Below, in pieces: positions 6,968-13,268 of a DNA stretch of 15,850 nt. Below the pieces are notes generated by a model. It searched no databases and had not been told where the DNA came from. It was given only the letters and a program-made list of their open reading frames with translations. The stretch comes from an uncultured Porphyromonadaceae bacterium. Lineage in GTDB: Bacteria; Bacteroidota; Bacteroidia; Bacteroidales; Muribaculaceae. The DNA is taken from assembly GCA_900546835.1 (NCBI GenBank), contig UREH01000039.1, positions 1-15,850 on the forward strand. The letters run 5' to 3'. The position numbers were made by a program, and so were the translations under genes. How positions within the stretch are numbered: the stretch's first letter is position 1; each line of letters starts with the position of its first letter.

Positions 6968-7945
6968 TCAGTTCTCGCGATTGATGATGAAGTCGAAGAG
7001 GGCCACAAGGGCATCGCGCTCGGCCGAAGCCGGAAATTCATTCTCCAGAATTTCTACGGCGCGAGCACGCAGGCCGTTCATCGTGGCGTATGCATAGTCG
7101 ATACCTCCCTCCGCGATCGCGAAAGCAATCAGACTACCAACCTGGTCGGCCGTATGGACATCTGCACGGGCCAGTGCCAGCATCTCGGCGTGGCGCGGAT
7201 GGTCGGCTTTCGAGAGAGCGTGAATCAGGGGGAGCGTAATTTTACCCTCGCGGATATCATTGCCGGTGGGTTTGCCTATTTTCTCGTCGGAAAAATAATC
7301 GAAAATATCGTCCTTTATCTGGAAGCAGAGACCGAGCAGGCGCGCGAACTCACGCAAGGCCTCGAGCTGGGTCGCTGTGCTGCCGGCGCCATATGCACCG
7401 ACTTCCACACAGGATACGAAAAGTGATGCCGTCTTGCGGAAAATTATCTCGAAGTAGGTCTTCTCGTCAAGAGCATTGTAGCGCGCGTTGTAAATCTCGT
7501 CGAGTTCGCCTATGGAGAGCAGACGGCCAAGCGCCGCAATCGACTCGACCATACGGATATCGCCTGTGGCAACCCCCTCAAGCAAAGCGTTGGAAAGGAA
7601 GAAATCGCCCACAAGCACGGCCAGATGATTATCCCACATGCCGTTGATGGTGGCGGCTCCCCGTCGGATTTTCGTATCGTCGACCACATCGTCGTGGATG
7701 AGCGAGGCATTATGAAGCAATTCCACAGCCACGGCGCCGTCAAGCACCTTGTCGTTCACTTCGCCGAGCAGACGCGCGCTGAGAAGCACCATGATGGGCC
7801 GGATCTGCTTACCTTTCTTTTCAAGATAGTTGGCGATCACCTGATTCATCAGCACATTCGGCGAACGCAAAGCCTCCGCGATGCGCGTGTTAAGGCGCTC
7901 GAGGTCGGGGGCAAGCATATGCTGAATCTGCTGGAATGTGGTCAT
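6968..7945 (-). CDS. Long-chain trans-polyprenyl diphosphate synthase
   Basis: Starting at ATG 7943-7945 the protein has 325 residues (MTTFQQIQHMLAPDLERLN), the usual length; an upstream TTG at 7978 is less likely. It condenses isopentenyl diphosphate onto an allylic diphosphate to make the polyprenyl chain for quinones. The first aspartate-rich motif is LIHDDVVDDTKIRRG (Asp85, Asp86, Asp89, Asp90) and the second is FQIKDDIFDYF (Asp212, Asp213, Asp216). GKQIRP near residue 46 binds diphosphate. The residue five before the first DD is Ala and no aromatic residue blocks the pocket, which in this family goes with long products (heptaprenyl or octaprenyl class) rather than farnesyl. In Bacteroidales the likely sink is menaquinone. 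It is cytoplasmic or membrane-associated. A TAnnTTTG promoter box lies 75 bp upstream. Confidence 0.93.
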   Translation of the reverse strand: MTTFQQIQHMLAPDLERLNTRIAEALRSPNVLMNQVIANYLEKKGKQIRPIMVLLSARLLGEVNDKVLDGAVAVELLHNASLIHDDVVDDTKIRRGAATINGMWDNHLAVLVGDFFLSNALLEGVATGDIRMVESIAALGRLLSIGELDEIYNARYNALDEKTYFEIIFRKTASLFVSCVEVGAYGAGSTATQLEALREFARLLGLCFQIKDDIFDYFSDEKIGKPTGNDIREGKITLPLIHALSKADHPRHAEMLALARADVHTADQVGSLIAFAIAEGGIDYAYATMNGLRARAVEILENEFPASAERDALVALFDFIINREN

Positions 7946-8018
7946 TGGCAATATGGTTACAGCCTGATAATCAAACAATTGGCATACACGCCTAATTTTC
8001 AGGCCCGAAACGTCGGCA

Positions 8019-8026
8019 CAAATTTA
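8019..8026 (-). promoter_or_regulatory. Candidate -7 box for the polyprenyl synthase gene
   Basis: The minus strand reads TAAATTTG, an exact TAnnTTTG match. It would start transcription near 8012, about 67 nt before the ATG at 7945. I see no good -33 TTTG at the expected distance, so support is moderate. Confidence 0.4.
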
Positions 8027-8163
8027 GCACTTTTTCCGCAATAATCGGTAATAACACCGGCCCCACCCCCATTTTTTTACCTTATTCATCCCATAGGCGG
8101 AGCTGAATCACGTTGCCATATCCATATCCTGGTGGAAATATACTATAATTCCTCAATTTCTTT

Positions 8164-8469
8164 TTGCAGCAGGTTAAGGAATCGGGCAGCATGGACACCC
8201 TCCATCCGGGTGTGATGGAATTGAAATACATAGGTAGTTCAGCCAACAAATATCTCGTATCGTTTAGGGCGTTGGTGGGCTATGCCTATACAGATGACAT
8301 CCACAACAATGACCGAGCGTTGATGTTTTTCTCCAATCGTAAGGTGGAGGAAAACGACAAAGCCGCAGAAGACCAAAAGACATTCATTGACTACATCAAG
8401 CTGACCTCCGATGAAATCGCCGATGAGATAGACGCAATCGCCAACCCAACAAAAGCGGATGTGTTCTGA
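8164..8469 (+). pseudogene. Tyrosine integrase relic A: core-binding region fused to C-terminal tail, catalytic domain deleted
   Basis: The frame opens with TTG (8164) or ATG (8191) and runs 101 codons. Residues ANKYLVSFRALVGYAYTDDI and HNNDRALMFFSNRKVEENDK look like the SAM-like core-binding region of Bacteroidetes tyrosine recombinases. After KAAEDQ it jumps to KTFIDYIKLTSDEIADEIDA, the segment carrying the Tyr nucleophile and C-terminal tail. The Arg-I, HxxR and GH motifs that belong between are missing, so the protein cannot be a working recombinase. The N-terminal arm is also absent; a TAA occurs in frame at 8146-8148. The internal deletion is in frame. The 31 terminal codons match relic B (11515-12203) at 77 of 93 bases by hand count. 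It is the first accessory feature after the core genes. Confidence 0.65.
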
Positions 8470-8509
8470 GGTACTTCCATCAAGCAACGGAATATGGGGA
8501 GTAAATTAC

Positions 8510-8606
8510 CGATTCCGTCTTTCGATGGAGTGTAATTTGGAATCGACACATCGCAATAAAACCGCATCAGCAGACGGAATCGCAAAAAACAACAGCGATT
8601 CCGTCT
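8510..8606. repeat. Cluster of CGATTCC/GGAATCG units upstream of the ATPase gene
   Basis: The 7-mer occurs four times within 97 bp: CGATTCC at 8510-8516, GGAATCG at 8539-8545, GGAATCG at 8576-8582 and CGATTCC at 8596-8602. The last two lie in a perfect 12-bp inverted repeat, AGACGGAATCGC (8572-8583) and GCGATTCCGTCT (8595-8606), separated by 11 nt. CGATTCCGTCT also occurs as a direct copy at 8510-8520. The right arm touches the predicted -33 element of the ATPase promoter, so these may be operator sites. An element end is the alternative. Confidence 0.55.
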
Positions 8607-8635
8607 TGTGATGTAAGACATTTTGCTTACCTTTG
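8606..8635 (+). promoter_or_regulatory. Bacteroidetes-type promoter for the AAA ATPase gene
   Basis: TTG (8606-8608) and TACCTTTG (8628-8635) are 19 bp apart, a good match to the TTTG/TAnnTTTG pattern. The predicted start, near 8642, lies about 10 nt before the ATG at 8652. The -33 element overlaps the right arm of the adjacent inverted repeat. Confidence 0.55.
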
Positions 8636-8651
8636 CAAAAAATAAACCACC

Positions 8652-10064
8652 ATGATTGGGAGAGAATCAGAAATTAGCGTTCTTAAAGAGGCATTTAATT
8701 CGGGAAGGTCCGAGTTTATTGCCATATACGGTCGGCGACGAGTTGGAAAGACCTATTTGGTAAGAGAAACACTCGGGAATAAATTTTCATTTTCTTATTC
8801 CGGGATTGCTGATGTCTCTACAAAAGTTCAGCTGCAAAATTTCCATAATGCCCTTAGTCTGCATGGTTACACAAAATCAAGGGTGCCCTCCAATTGGATA
8901 GATGCGTTCTATGATTTGTCATGTTATCTGTCTTCATTACCTGAGGGCAAGAAAGTCGTGTTCCTCGACGAATTGCCATGGATGGATGGTCCAAAATCAA
9001 GTTTTCTGCCAGCATTTTAGAATTTTTGGAATGGATGGGCTTCAGCAAGAAAAGATATCTTGCTGATAATATGCGGTTCGGCGACATCCTGGATAGTTAA
9101 GAAAATATTCCATAATAAAGGCGGTTTGCATAATAGGCTGTCGGATAGAATCTATCTTAAGCCGTTCACATTGAGAGAATGCGAGAAATATGCCCAGTCG
9201 GAAAAACTTGGCATGTCAAGACAAATTGTCCTTGAGGCATATATGGTGTTTGGAGGAGTGCCTTACTATTGGTCAATGCTTAAACGAGGAATGAGCTTGT
9301 CGCAGAATATCAATAGTTTGTTCTTTTCTCGTGACGCCAATTTGAAAGATGAGTTTAAGGAACTATATTCATCCCTTTTTAAGAATCCCGAACCATATAT
9401 GGCAATAATAACGGCTCTTGGAAAGAAGAGAACAGGCATGACGAGAGATGAAATAATAAAGGAGGCCTCCTTGCCTGACACGGGTAGAATAAAGACGTAT
9501 CTTGATGACTTGGAATCATGCGGGTTTATACGAAGATACAACCAACTGGGAGCAAAAATTAAGAATACTGTTTTCCAGTTGATTGATAATTTTACCCTCT
9601 TCCATTTCAAATTCCTATCCGATAAAGCCATAAATGACGAAGGTTATTGGTCTAAGATCCAAAATTCTCCGATATTCTACAATTGGAGTGGTTATGCCTT
9701 TGAGCGCGTATGTCTGTTGCACTCCAATCTAATCAAACGGGCATTGGGGATTGAAGGGGTCCTGACCAGTGAATATTCTTGGCGTACTCCTCCCAAAGAC
9801 GGCATGTCAGGTGCAGAAATAGACCTGTTGATTGACAGGAATGACAAGGCCATCAACATTATCGAAATGAAATATGTAAAGGCAAAATTTACGATAGATG
9901 GCAAATACATGGATGTCCTGTTAAACACGGTTTCAAGATTGAGAGATGTCACAAAAACATCAAAGTCAATCTTTCTGACAATGCTGACGTCCGGAGGATT
10001 ATCAGCAAACGGTTACTCTCAAGAAATAGATAAGAGTTTTGACATGAGTATTCTTTTTGAATAG
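8652..10064 (+). pseudogene. Archaeal-type AAA ATPase with DUF234 C-terminus, interrupted by one in-frame amber codon
   Basis: The reading frame is continuous for 470 codon positions except TAG at 9018-9020 (position 123). There is no frameshift: the sequence resumes in the same frame as NFWNGWASARKDILLIICGS, exactly what the family shows after FLPAFE. A Glu codon (GAG) to TAG is the simplest explanation. Before the stop lie the Walker A motif IYGRRRVGKTYLV and Walker B VVFLDELPWMD; after it come sensor-like GSATSW, LKPFTLRECE, a winged-helix region (TRDEIIKEASLPDTGRI) and a C-terminal DUF234 part with EIDLLIDR and IIEMKYV, resembling a restriction-nuclease fold (D-ExK-like). The family is common in archaea and Bacteroidetes, often near mobile elements; its role is not settled. 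Base composition is AT-rich compared with 1-8045. A truncated 122-residue P-loop peptide would be the product without readthrough. Confidence 0.85.
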
Positions 10065-10100
10065 CTCGGCTTTGAGTTTTTATTTTCACCAGCCCGCATA

Positions 10101-10154
10101 TAGTTCGGTTTAGTTTGTCGGGCATATATATATTGCCCGAGCCAAACGGAACTA
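10101..10154. repeat. Long imperfect inverted repeat after the ATPase gene
   Basis: The outer arms TAGTTCGGTTT and AAACGGAACTA pair with one mismatch. The inner arms TCGGGCA (10118-10124) and TGCCCGA (10134-10140) are perfect around an alternating TA loop of nine bases. The ~54-bp dyad begins 37 bp after the stop codon. It has no T tract, so it may be a transcript-end hairpin without intrinsic termination, a recombination site, or an element end. Confidence 0.5.
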
Positions 10155-10209
10155 TGAGCATTGAGGAAAAAAAAAGTGGATGATATGAGCAGTATGAGGG
10201 GATAAAAGT

Positions 10210-10243
10210 CGTATGTTATGGTAAAAAAAGACCATGACATACG
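10210..10243. repeat. Hairpin enclosing the start codon of the recombinase stub
   Basis: CGTATGTTATGGT (10210-10222) and ACCATGACATACG (10231-10243) pair at 12 of 13 positions around AAAAAAAG. The right arm contains the ATG and first codons of the serine-recombinase stub at 10234. It could be a partial inverted duplication of the gene's start or a translation-masking hairpin. Confidence 0.5.
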
Positions 10244-10314
10244 GATATACTCACGTTAGTTCCAACAAGCAGACAGTCGAGAACCAGCGCTTCGAGACAA
10301 ACAAGTTCTTATGA
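10234..10314 (+). pseudogene. Serine recombinase N-terminal stub (26 codons)
   Basis: The frame reads MTYGYTHVSSNKQTVENQRF and then ETNKFL before TGA at 10312-10314. Resolvase/invertase family members in Bacteroidetes begin MxYGYIRVSSDKQTVENQRFEI, so this is the start of a serine recombinase catalytic domain, including the catalytic Ser in VSS. The Arg that normally precedes it (YxRVS, Arg8 in gamma-delta resolvase) is His here. Sequence after the stop shows no continuation of the family (FC...GTK...R), so the remainder has been deleted. It is a non-functional relic of a phage, transposon or invertase module, next to the CAT-like gene on the opposite strand. Confidence 0.7.
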
Positions 10315-10319
10315 GAATT

Positions 10320-10351
10320 CCATCGAGAGGAATATTATTCTTTCTCGGTGG
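10320..10351 (-). terminator. Candidate hairpin downstream of the CAT-like gene
   Basis: On the minus strand CCACCGAGA and TCTCGATGG pair with one mismatch, and an inner GAATA/TATTC adds further pairing. It begins 5 nt after the stop codon of the CAT-like gene. There is no U run afterwards, so termination is only a possibility. Confidence 0.3.
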
Positions 10352-10356
10352 TCATT

Positions 10357-10947
10357 CTATGAATCGAGATTATTTTGAACCCGCCAATAAAAATCCGCAA
10401 TGTGTTCTCCATCTACAAATCCATGATGAACAGATAAGGCGATGGGCATATTGAAATCCTCATCCTTCCTTCCGACGTTTATCAGTGGATAATCATTGCC
10501 TTTATTATGCCGCTGGGTACATGATAACGAGGTGAACCTTAGATTCGGTATTGCGCTTACAATTGCAACGTCATACTCTGTGCAACCCGCTTCTGCACCA
10601 AATACATCTTCATTGTCGATTGACTTGATTAAATACGAGGTTGACTTGCAAAACTCTGTCCGATTCTCTTTATAATGAATTCTTATGGTCACAAACCCTT
10701 TACCTTTAGTCATCTTGATCGGGCATAGGGCATCAATTCGGTCATACTCGATAACCGTTTCATTGCGGTCTATTCGATAGCGCAGCTCGGTAATTTCATT
10801 CATATAGCATGGAGATAGAACGTAAAAAAAGAAATACCCCTCTCTTTTGCAGTCTGCCTTGCATTCTTGCAATTGACCGAACTTGTCACGCTGATATATG
10901 GATTCATTAGTGTCCACTAAAAAATCATAAGAGTTCTTAGTGGACAC
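10357..10947 (-). CDS. Chloramphenicol acetyltransferase-like O-acetyltransferase, probably 5'-truncated
   Basis: The 196-residue frame starts with GTG (10945-10947). The C-terminal half has the CAT signature SVHHGFVDGEHIADF: His175 would be the catalytic base and Asp179 its partner (His195/Asp199 in CAT-III). Upstream, GYFFFYVLSP and LRYRID match the early strand/helix and the LRYRI segment of the family. The usual first ~35 residues (I-D-x-x-x-W-x-R...F...P...) are absent. The visible N-terminus MSTKNSYDFLVDTNESIYQR is encoded largely by the inverted repeat at 10905-10952, so the true 5' end has probably been replaced by an insertion-element end. The enzyme would acetylate chloramphenicol or another hydroxyl acceptor as a cytoplasmic trimer; activity with this N-terminus is doubtful. 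No promoter box is seen. Confidence 0.75.
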   Translation of the reverse strand: MSTKNSYDFLVDTNESIYQRDKFGQLQECKADCKREGYFFFYVLSPCYMNEITELRYRIDRNETVIEYDRIDALCPIKMTKGKGFVTIRIHYKENRTEFCKSTSYLIKSIDNEDVFGAEAGCTEYDVAIVSAIPNLRFTSLSCTQRHNKGNDYPLINVGRKDEDFNMPIALSVHHGFVDGEHIADFYWRVQNNLDS

Positions 10948-10952
10948 TAATG
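10905..10952. repeat. Perfect 16-bp inverted repeat at the CAT / transposase junction
   Basis: CATTAGTGTCCACTAA (10905-10920) and TTAGTGGACACTAATG (10937-10952) are exact reverse complements with a 16-bp spacer. The right arm covers the CAT-like gene's GTG start and the ATG of the transposase fragment on the opposite strand. It resembles two insertion-sequence ends abutted head to head, and is where both flanking genes lose homology to their families. Confidence 0.75.
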
Positions 10953-11231
10953 CTAACTGATATATTTAACAAAAGGTTTAAAATTGGAGAGGCACGGCTT
11001 GCTCTTGCTAAATGGTATAATGAGGTGGAGAAATTTGATTGCAAGGAGTTCAATAGAGTGCTTAATACGTTTGCTAATTACAACGATAATATTCTAAACT
11101 ACTTCATTGATAGATTAACTAATGCAGCTGCGGAATCGTTTAATGCTAAAATCAAAGCATTTAGGAGCCAGTTGAGAGGAGTCGAAGACATAAAGTTCTT
11201 CATGTTTAGAATAGCTACTCAATATGCATGA
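10950..11231 (+). mobile_element. ISL3/ISAon1-type transposase, C-terminal fragment
   Basis: The 93-residue frame contains ARLALAKWYNEVEKFDC, then ILNYFIDRLTNAAAESFNAK and IKAFRSQLRGVEDIKFFMFR. The AESFNAKIKxFRxxxRG segment is the end of the ISL3-family DDE domain and includes the last catalytic acid (Glu62 of this frame). The coding frame extends only three codons further upstream before TAG at 10938-10940, inside the inverted repeat, so the N-terminal helix-turn-helix and the two catalytic Asp residues are missing. Full-length relatives are several hundred residues. It cannot transpose alone. The right end of the element was not located with confidence. Confidence 0.8.
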
Positions 11232-11514
11232 TATGAGCAAGCCTCTTTTTACCATCATACCAACCGGAAATATCCGCTGACCCCTATCTTTGTATCCTGA
11301 AAAGTTCCTACGTTTCCAATTACAAGAGAGCATACCGTTTCTTATTTCAAAATGTCGTGAATTGACCTATGTCAATCCGACCACAAAGGTGCGAAATTTT
11401 TATGGGATTTTTACGATTAAACGTGGTGACCCGGCGGAAAATCGGGTGAGGTCACCACATTTGGCTCAGTCAAGCCTCGCCGAGCTAAAGGTTTTAGTTA
11501 TCGGATATAGTTAA
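11232..11514. other. Intergenic stretch with hairpin and promoter-like box
   Basis: TATCTTTG (11285-11292) matches TAnnTTTG on the plus strand but lacks a -33 partner. A hairpin of perfect 9-bp arms GTGGTGACC (11423-11431) and GGTCACCAC (11450-11458), with further CCG/CGG pairing inside, lies about 60 bp before integrase relic B. A 74-codon frame spans the stretch but has no recognisable protein character. The remnant right end of the transposase element is presumably here. Confidence 0.35.
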
Positions 11515-12203
11515 CCGCTGCTAAAGTTTGGGGTTTTGGGGAAAGTTCGTGGGATTGAATGTCTCCGAACAGTTACGAATGGTGATGAAAATCCCAAGCT
11601 GCATGATATGCTCGGTCGCATTGAGGTTATGCTCAAGCTGGAGATGGATGCTCCCGAATTTGACCGTGAGCGTGTGAAAGCCGAGATAATGGCGATTCCG
11701 ACCCGGAGAAATCGGAAATCATACGTAGCCAGCAGGAGGCTGAGGCCATTGCAAAAGAGATACCGATAATGAATCCCAATCTTCATGCCATATGCGAGAA
11801 ATACGGCTATAATATCCCCTCGGTGATTGATGTGCTGATAAACCGCTATATCAAGGAGATACTGAAAGAACTCTCTGAATCCGTGCCATCATTGGCTGTC
11901 AAGATTCCCGCCAAACTGACAATGAAGCAAAAGAAGAATGAGGAACTCGGCAAACTGACGGTCGACCGAAACACCAAAGGGGAAGTCGTGATGCCGCGCT
12001 ATGCCTGTGTCACCTCCCACACAGCCCGACGCAGCGGCATAACCGATATGTACCTCTTATACAAATACACAATAGTCCAGATGATGCAGGTCAGCGGCCA
12101 CAAGCCCCAAAAGACCATCGTGGACTATATCAAGCTGTCCTCCGATGAAATCGCCGACGAGATAGACGCTATTGCCAATCCCGCAAAGGTAGATGTATTC
12201 TGA
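11515..12203 (+). pseudogene. Tyrosine integrase relic B: N-terminal region joined to catalytic C-terminal half, plus a frameshift
   Basis: Frame 1 (from 11515, no start codon) reads KFGVLGKVRGIECLRTVTNG and then ENPKLHDMLGRIEVMLKLEM, the N-terminal region of a Bacteroidetes integrase family. Near 11695-11700 (GCGATTCCGAC) the sense passes to another frame, DPEKSEIIRSQQEAEAIAKE, consistent with one lost base. That frame continues directly into PIMNPNLHAICEKYGYNIPS, belonging to the second half of the catalytic domain, so the core-binding domain and Arg-I region are missing. HTARR (HxxR), VSGHK (second His) and VDYIKL (Tyr nucleophile) are all present: His84, Arg87, His111 and Tyr120 counted from ATG 11769. 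The gene is broken three ways: no start, internal deletion, frameshift. Its last 31 codons parallel relic A (8164-8469). Confidence 0.8.
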
Positions 12204-12245
12204 CAATGCGGACGTTTAGATAGTTGATATTCAAGAAATATTTTA

Positions 12246-12253
12246 TAATTTTG
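12246..12253 (+). promoter_or_regulatory. Candidate -7 box directly before the RhuM-Fic gene
   Basis: TAATTTTG is an exact TAnnTTTG match ending 3 nt before the ATG at 12257. If used with normal spacing, transcription would start at or just after the start codon, giving a leaderless or slightly shortened message. No clear TTTG lies at the -33 distance, so this may be coincidental. Confidence 0.25.
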
Positions 12254-12256
12254 TAT

Positions 12257-13246
12257 ATGGACAACTTAGAATCGACAAATAGTATCGTTATATATCAGAC
12301 GAATGATGGCGAAACGAGCATAGATGTAAAGTTTCATGATGAAACCGTTTGGCTGACACAGGCTCAAATGGCAGAGTTATTCCAAAAGGATCGAACTGTT
12401 ATAGGGCGCCATATAAGCAACATCTATAAGGAGGGCGAACTGGAGCGTGAGACCACATGTGCAAATTTTGCACATGTGGGTTCGGACGGTGACCAACAGT
12501 ATGTTACCGCCCTATATAACCTTGATGTTATTATATCTGTGGGTTACCGAGTAAAGTCACAACGTGGCACACAGTTTCGTATTTGGGCCAACAAGATATT
12601 GAAACAATATCTACTGAATGGCTATGCTATCAACGAACGTGTCGCTGCACAGAAATACGATGAATTGAGCCAGTTGGTGAAGGTCCTTGGTCGGACAATC
12701 CAAAATCAGGAGAAACTTACAGAGGATAGCCGTTCCCTGCTCAATGTGGTGGTGGACTATACTTATGCTCTCGACACTCTCGACCGCTATGACTATCAGG
12801 AACTGAGGATTGAGCAGACAACCGGGAAAGAGGCGTTTCATGCCACATATGAAAATGCAATGGCAGTAATTCGTGAGTTGCACGATAAGTTTGGTGGCTC
12901 CGAGCTCTTTGGCAACGAGAAGGATGATTCTTTCAAAAGCTCCATCGGGCAGATTTATCAGACGTTCGGTGGTATTGACCTTTATCCTTCGGTGGAAGAA
13001 AAGGCAGCAATGCTTCTTTATCTGGTCACCAAGAACCATTCTTTCAGCGACGGTAACAAACGTATAGCAGCCACACTATTTCTGTGGTTTCTCAATGGCA
13101 ATCGTATTCTATATAATGAGGATGGTTCCAAACGTATTGCAGACAACACTCTTGTGGCTCTGACCCTTATGATTGCCGAAAGCCGTACCGAAGAGAAGGA
13201 CACTATGGTCAAGGTCGTTGTCAACCTCATCAACAAGAACAACTGA
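12257..13246 (+). CDS. RhuM-type helix-turn-helix protein fused to Doc-like Fic domain
   Basis: The start at ATG 12257 (MDNLESTNSIVIYQTND) gives 329 residues; the frame opens earlier but only over AT-rich leader. Residues 8-130 are the RhuM (Virulence_RhuM) domain, with a probable DNA-binding helix-turn-helix WLTQAQMAELFQKDRTVIGR and the family signature NLDVIISVGYRVKSQRGTQF. After a helical linker (about 130-185), a Fic domain carries NHSFSDGNKRIAATLFLW: His261, Asp265, Asn267 and Arg269 form HxFxDGNKR. Lys in place of the Gly of AMPylating Fic enzymes is the Doc arrangement, and Doc phosphorylates EF-Tu. Whether this protein modifies a target or only uses the fold for regulation is unknown. 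It lies 53 bp after integrase relic B and 22 bp before the TOTE gene on the same strand, so it probably shares a transcript with it. No antitoxin gene is seen nearby. Confidence 0.88.
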   Translation: MDNLESTNSIVIYQTNDGETSIDVKFHDETVWLTQAQMAELFQKDRTVIGRHISNIYKEGELERETTCANFAHVGSDGDQQYVTALYNLDVIISVGYRVKSQRGTQFRIWANKILKQYLLNGYAINERVAAQKYDELSQLVKVLGRTIQNQEKLTEDSRSLLNVVVDYTYALDTLDRYDYQELRIEQTTGKEAFHATYENAMAVIRELHDKFGGSELFGNEKDDSFKSSIGQIYQTFGGIDLYPSVEEKAAMLLYLVTKNHSFSDGNKRIAATLFLWFLNGNRILYNEDGSKRIADNTLVALTLMIAESRTEEKDTMVKVVVNLINKNN

Positions 13247-13268
13247 TTCATATAGGATTCCTGCTGTA

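Noticed and set aside
9060..10064. Treating the second part of the ATPase as a separate gene starting at TTG 9060
   Set aside because: It is in the same frame as 8652-9017, and the codons between the TAG and 9060 encode expected family residues (NFWNGWASARKD), so it is one gene with a nonsense codon.
10101..10154. attC-type integron site
   Set aside because: The dyad lacks the GTTRRRY/RYYYAAC core sites and no integron integrase or cassette array is present.
11290..11514. A 74-codon frame between the transposase fragment and relic B
   Set aside because: It opens with TTG, crosses a strong hairpin (11423-11458), and its translation resembles no family; more likely element-end DNA.
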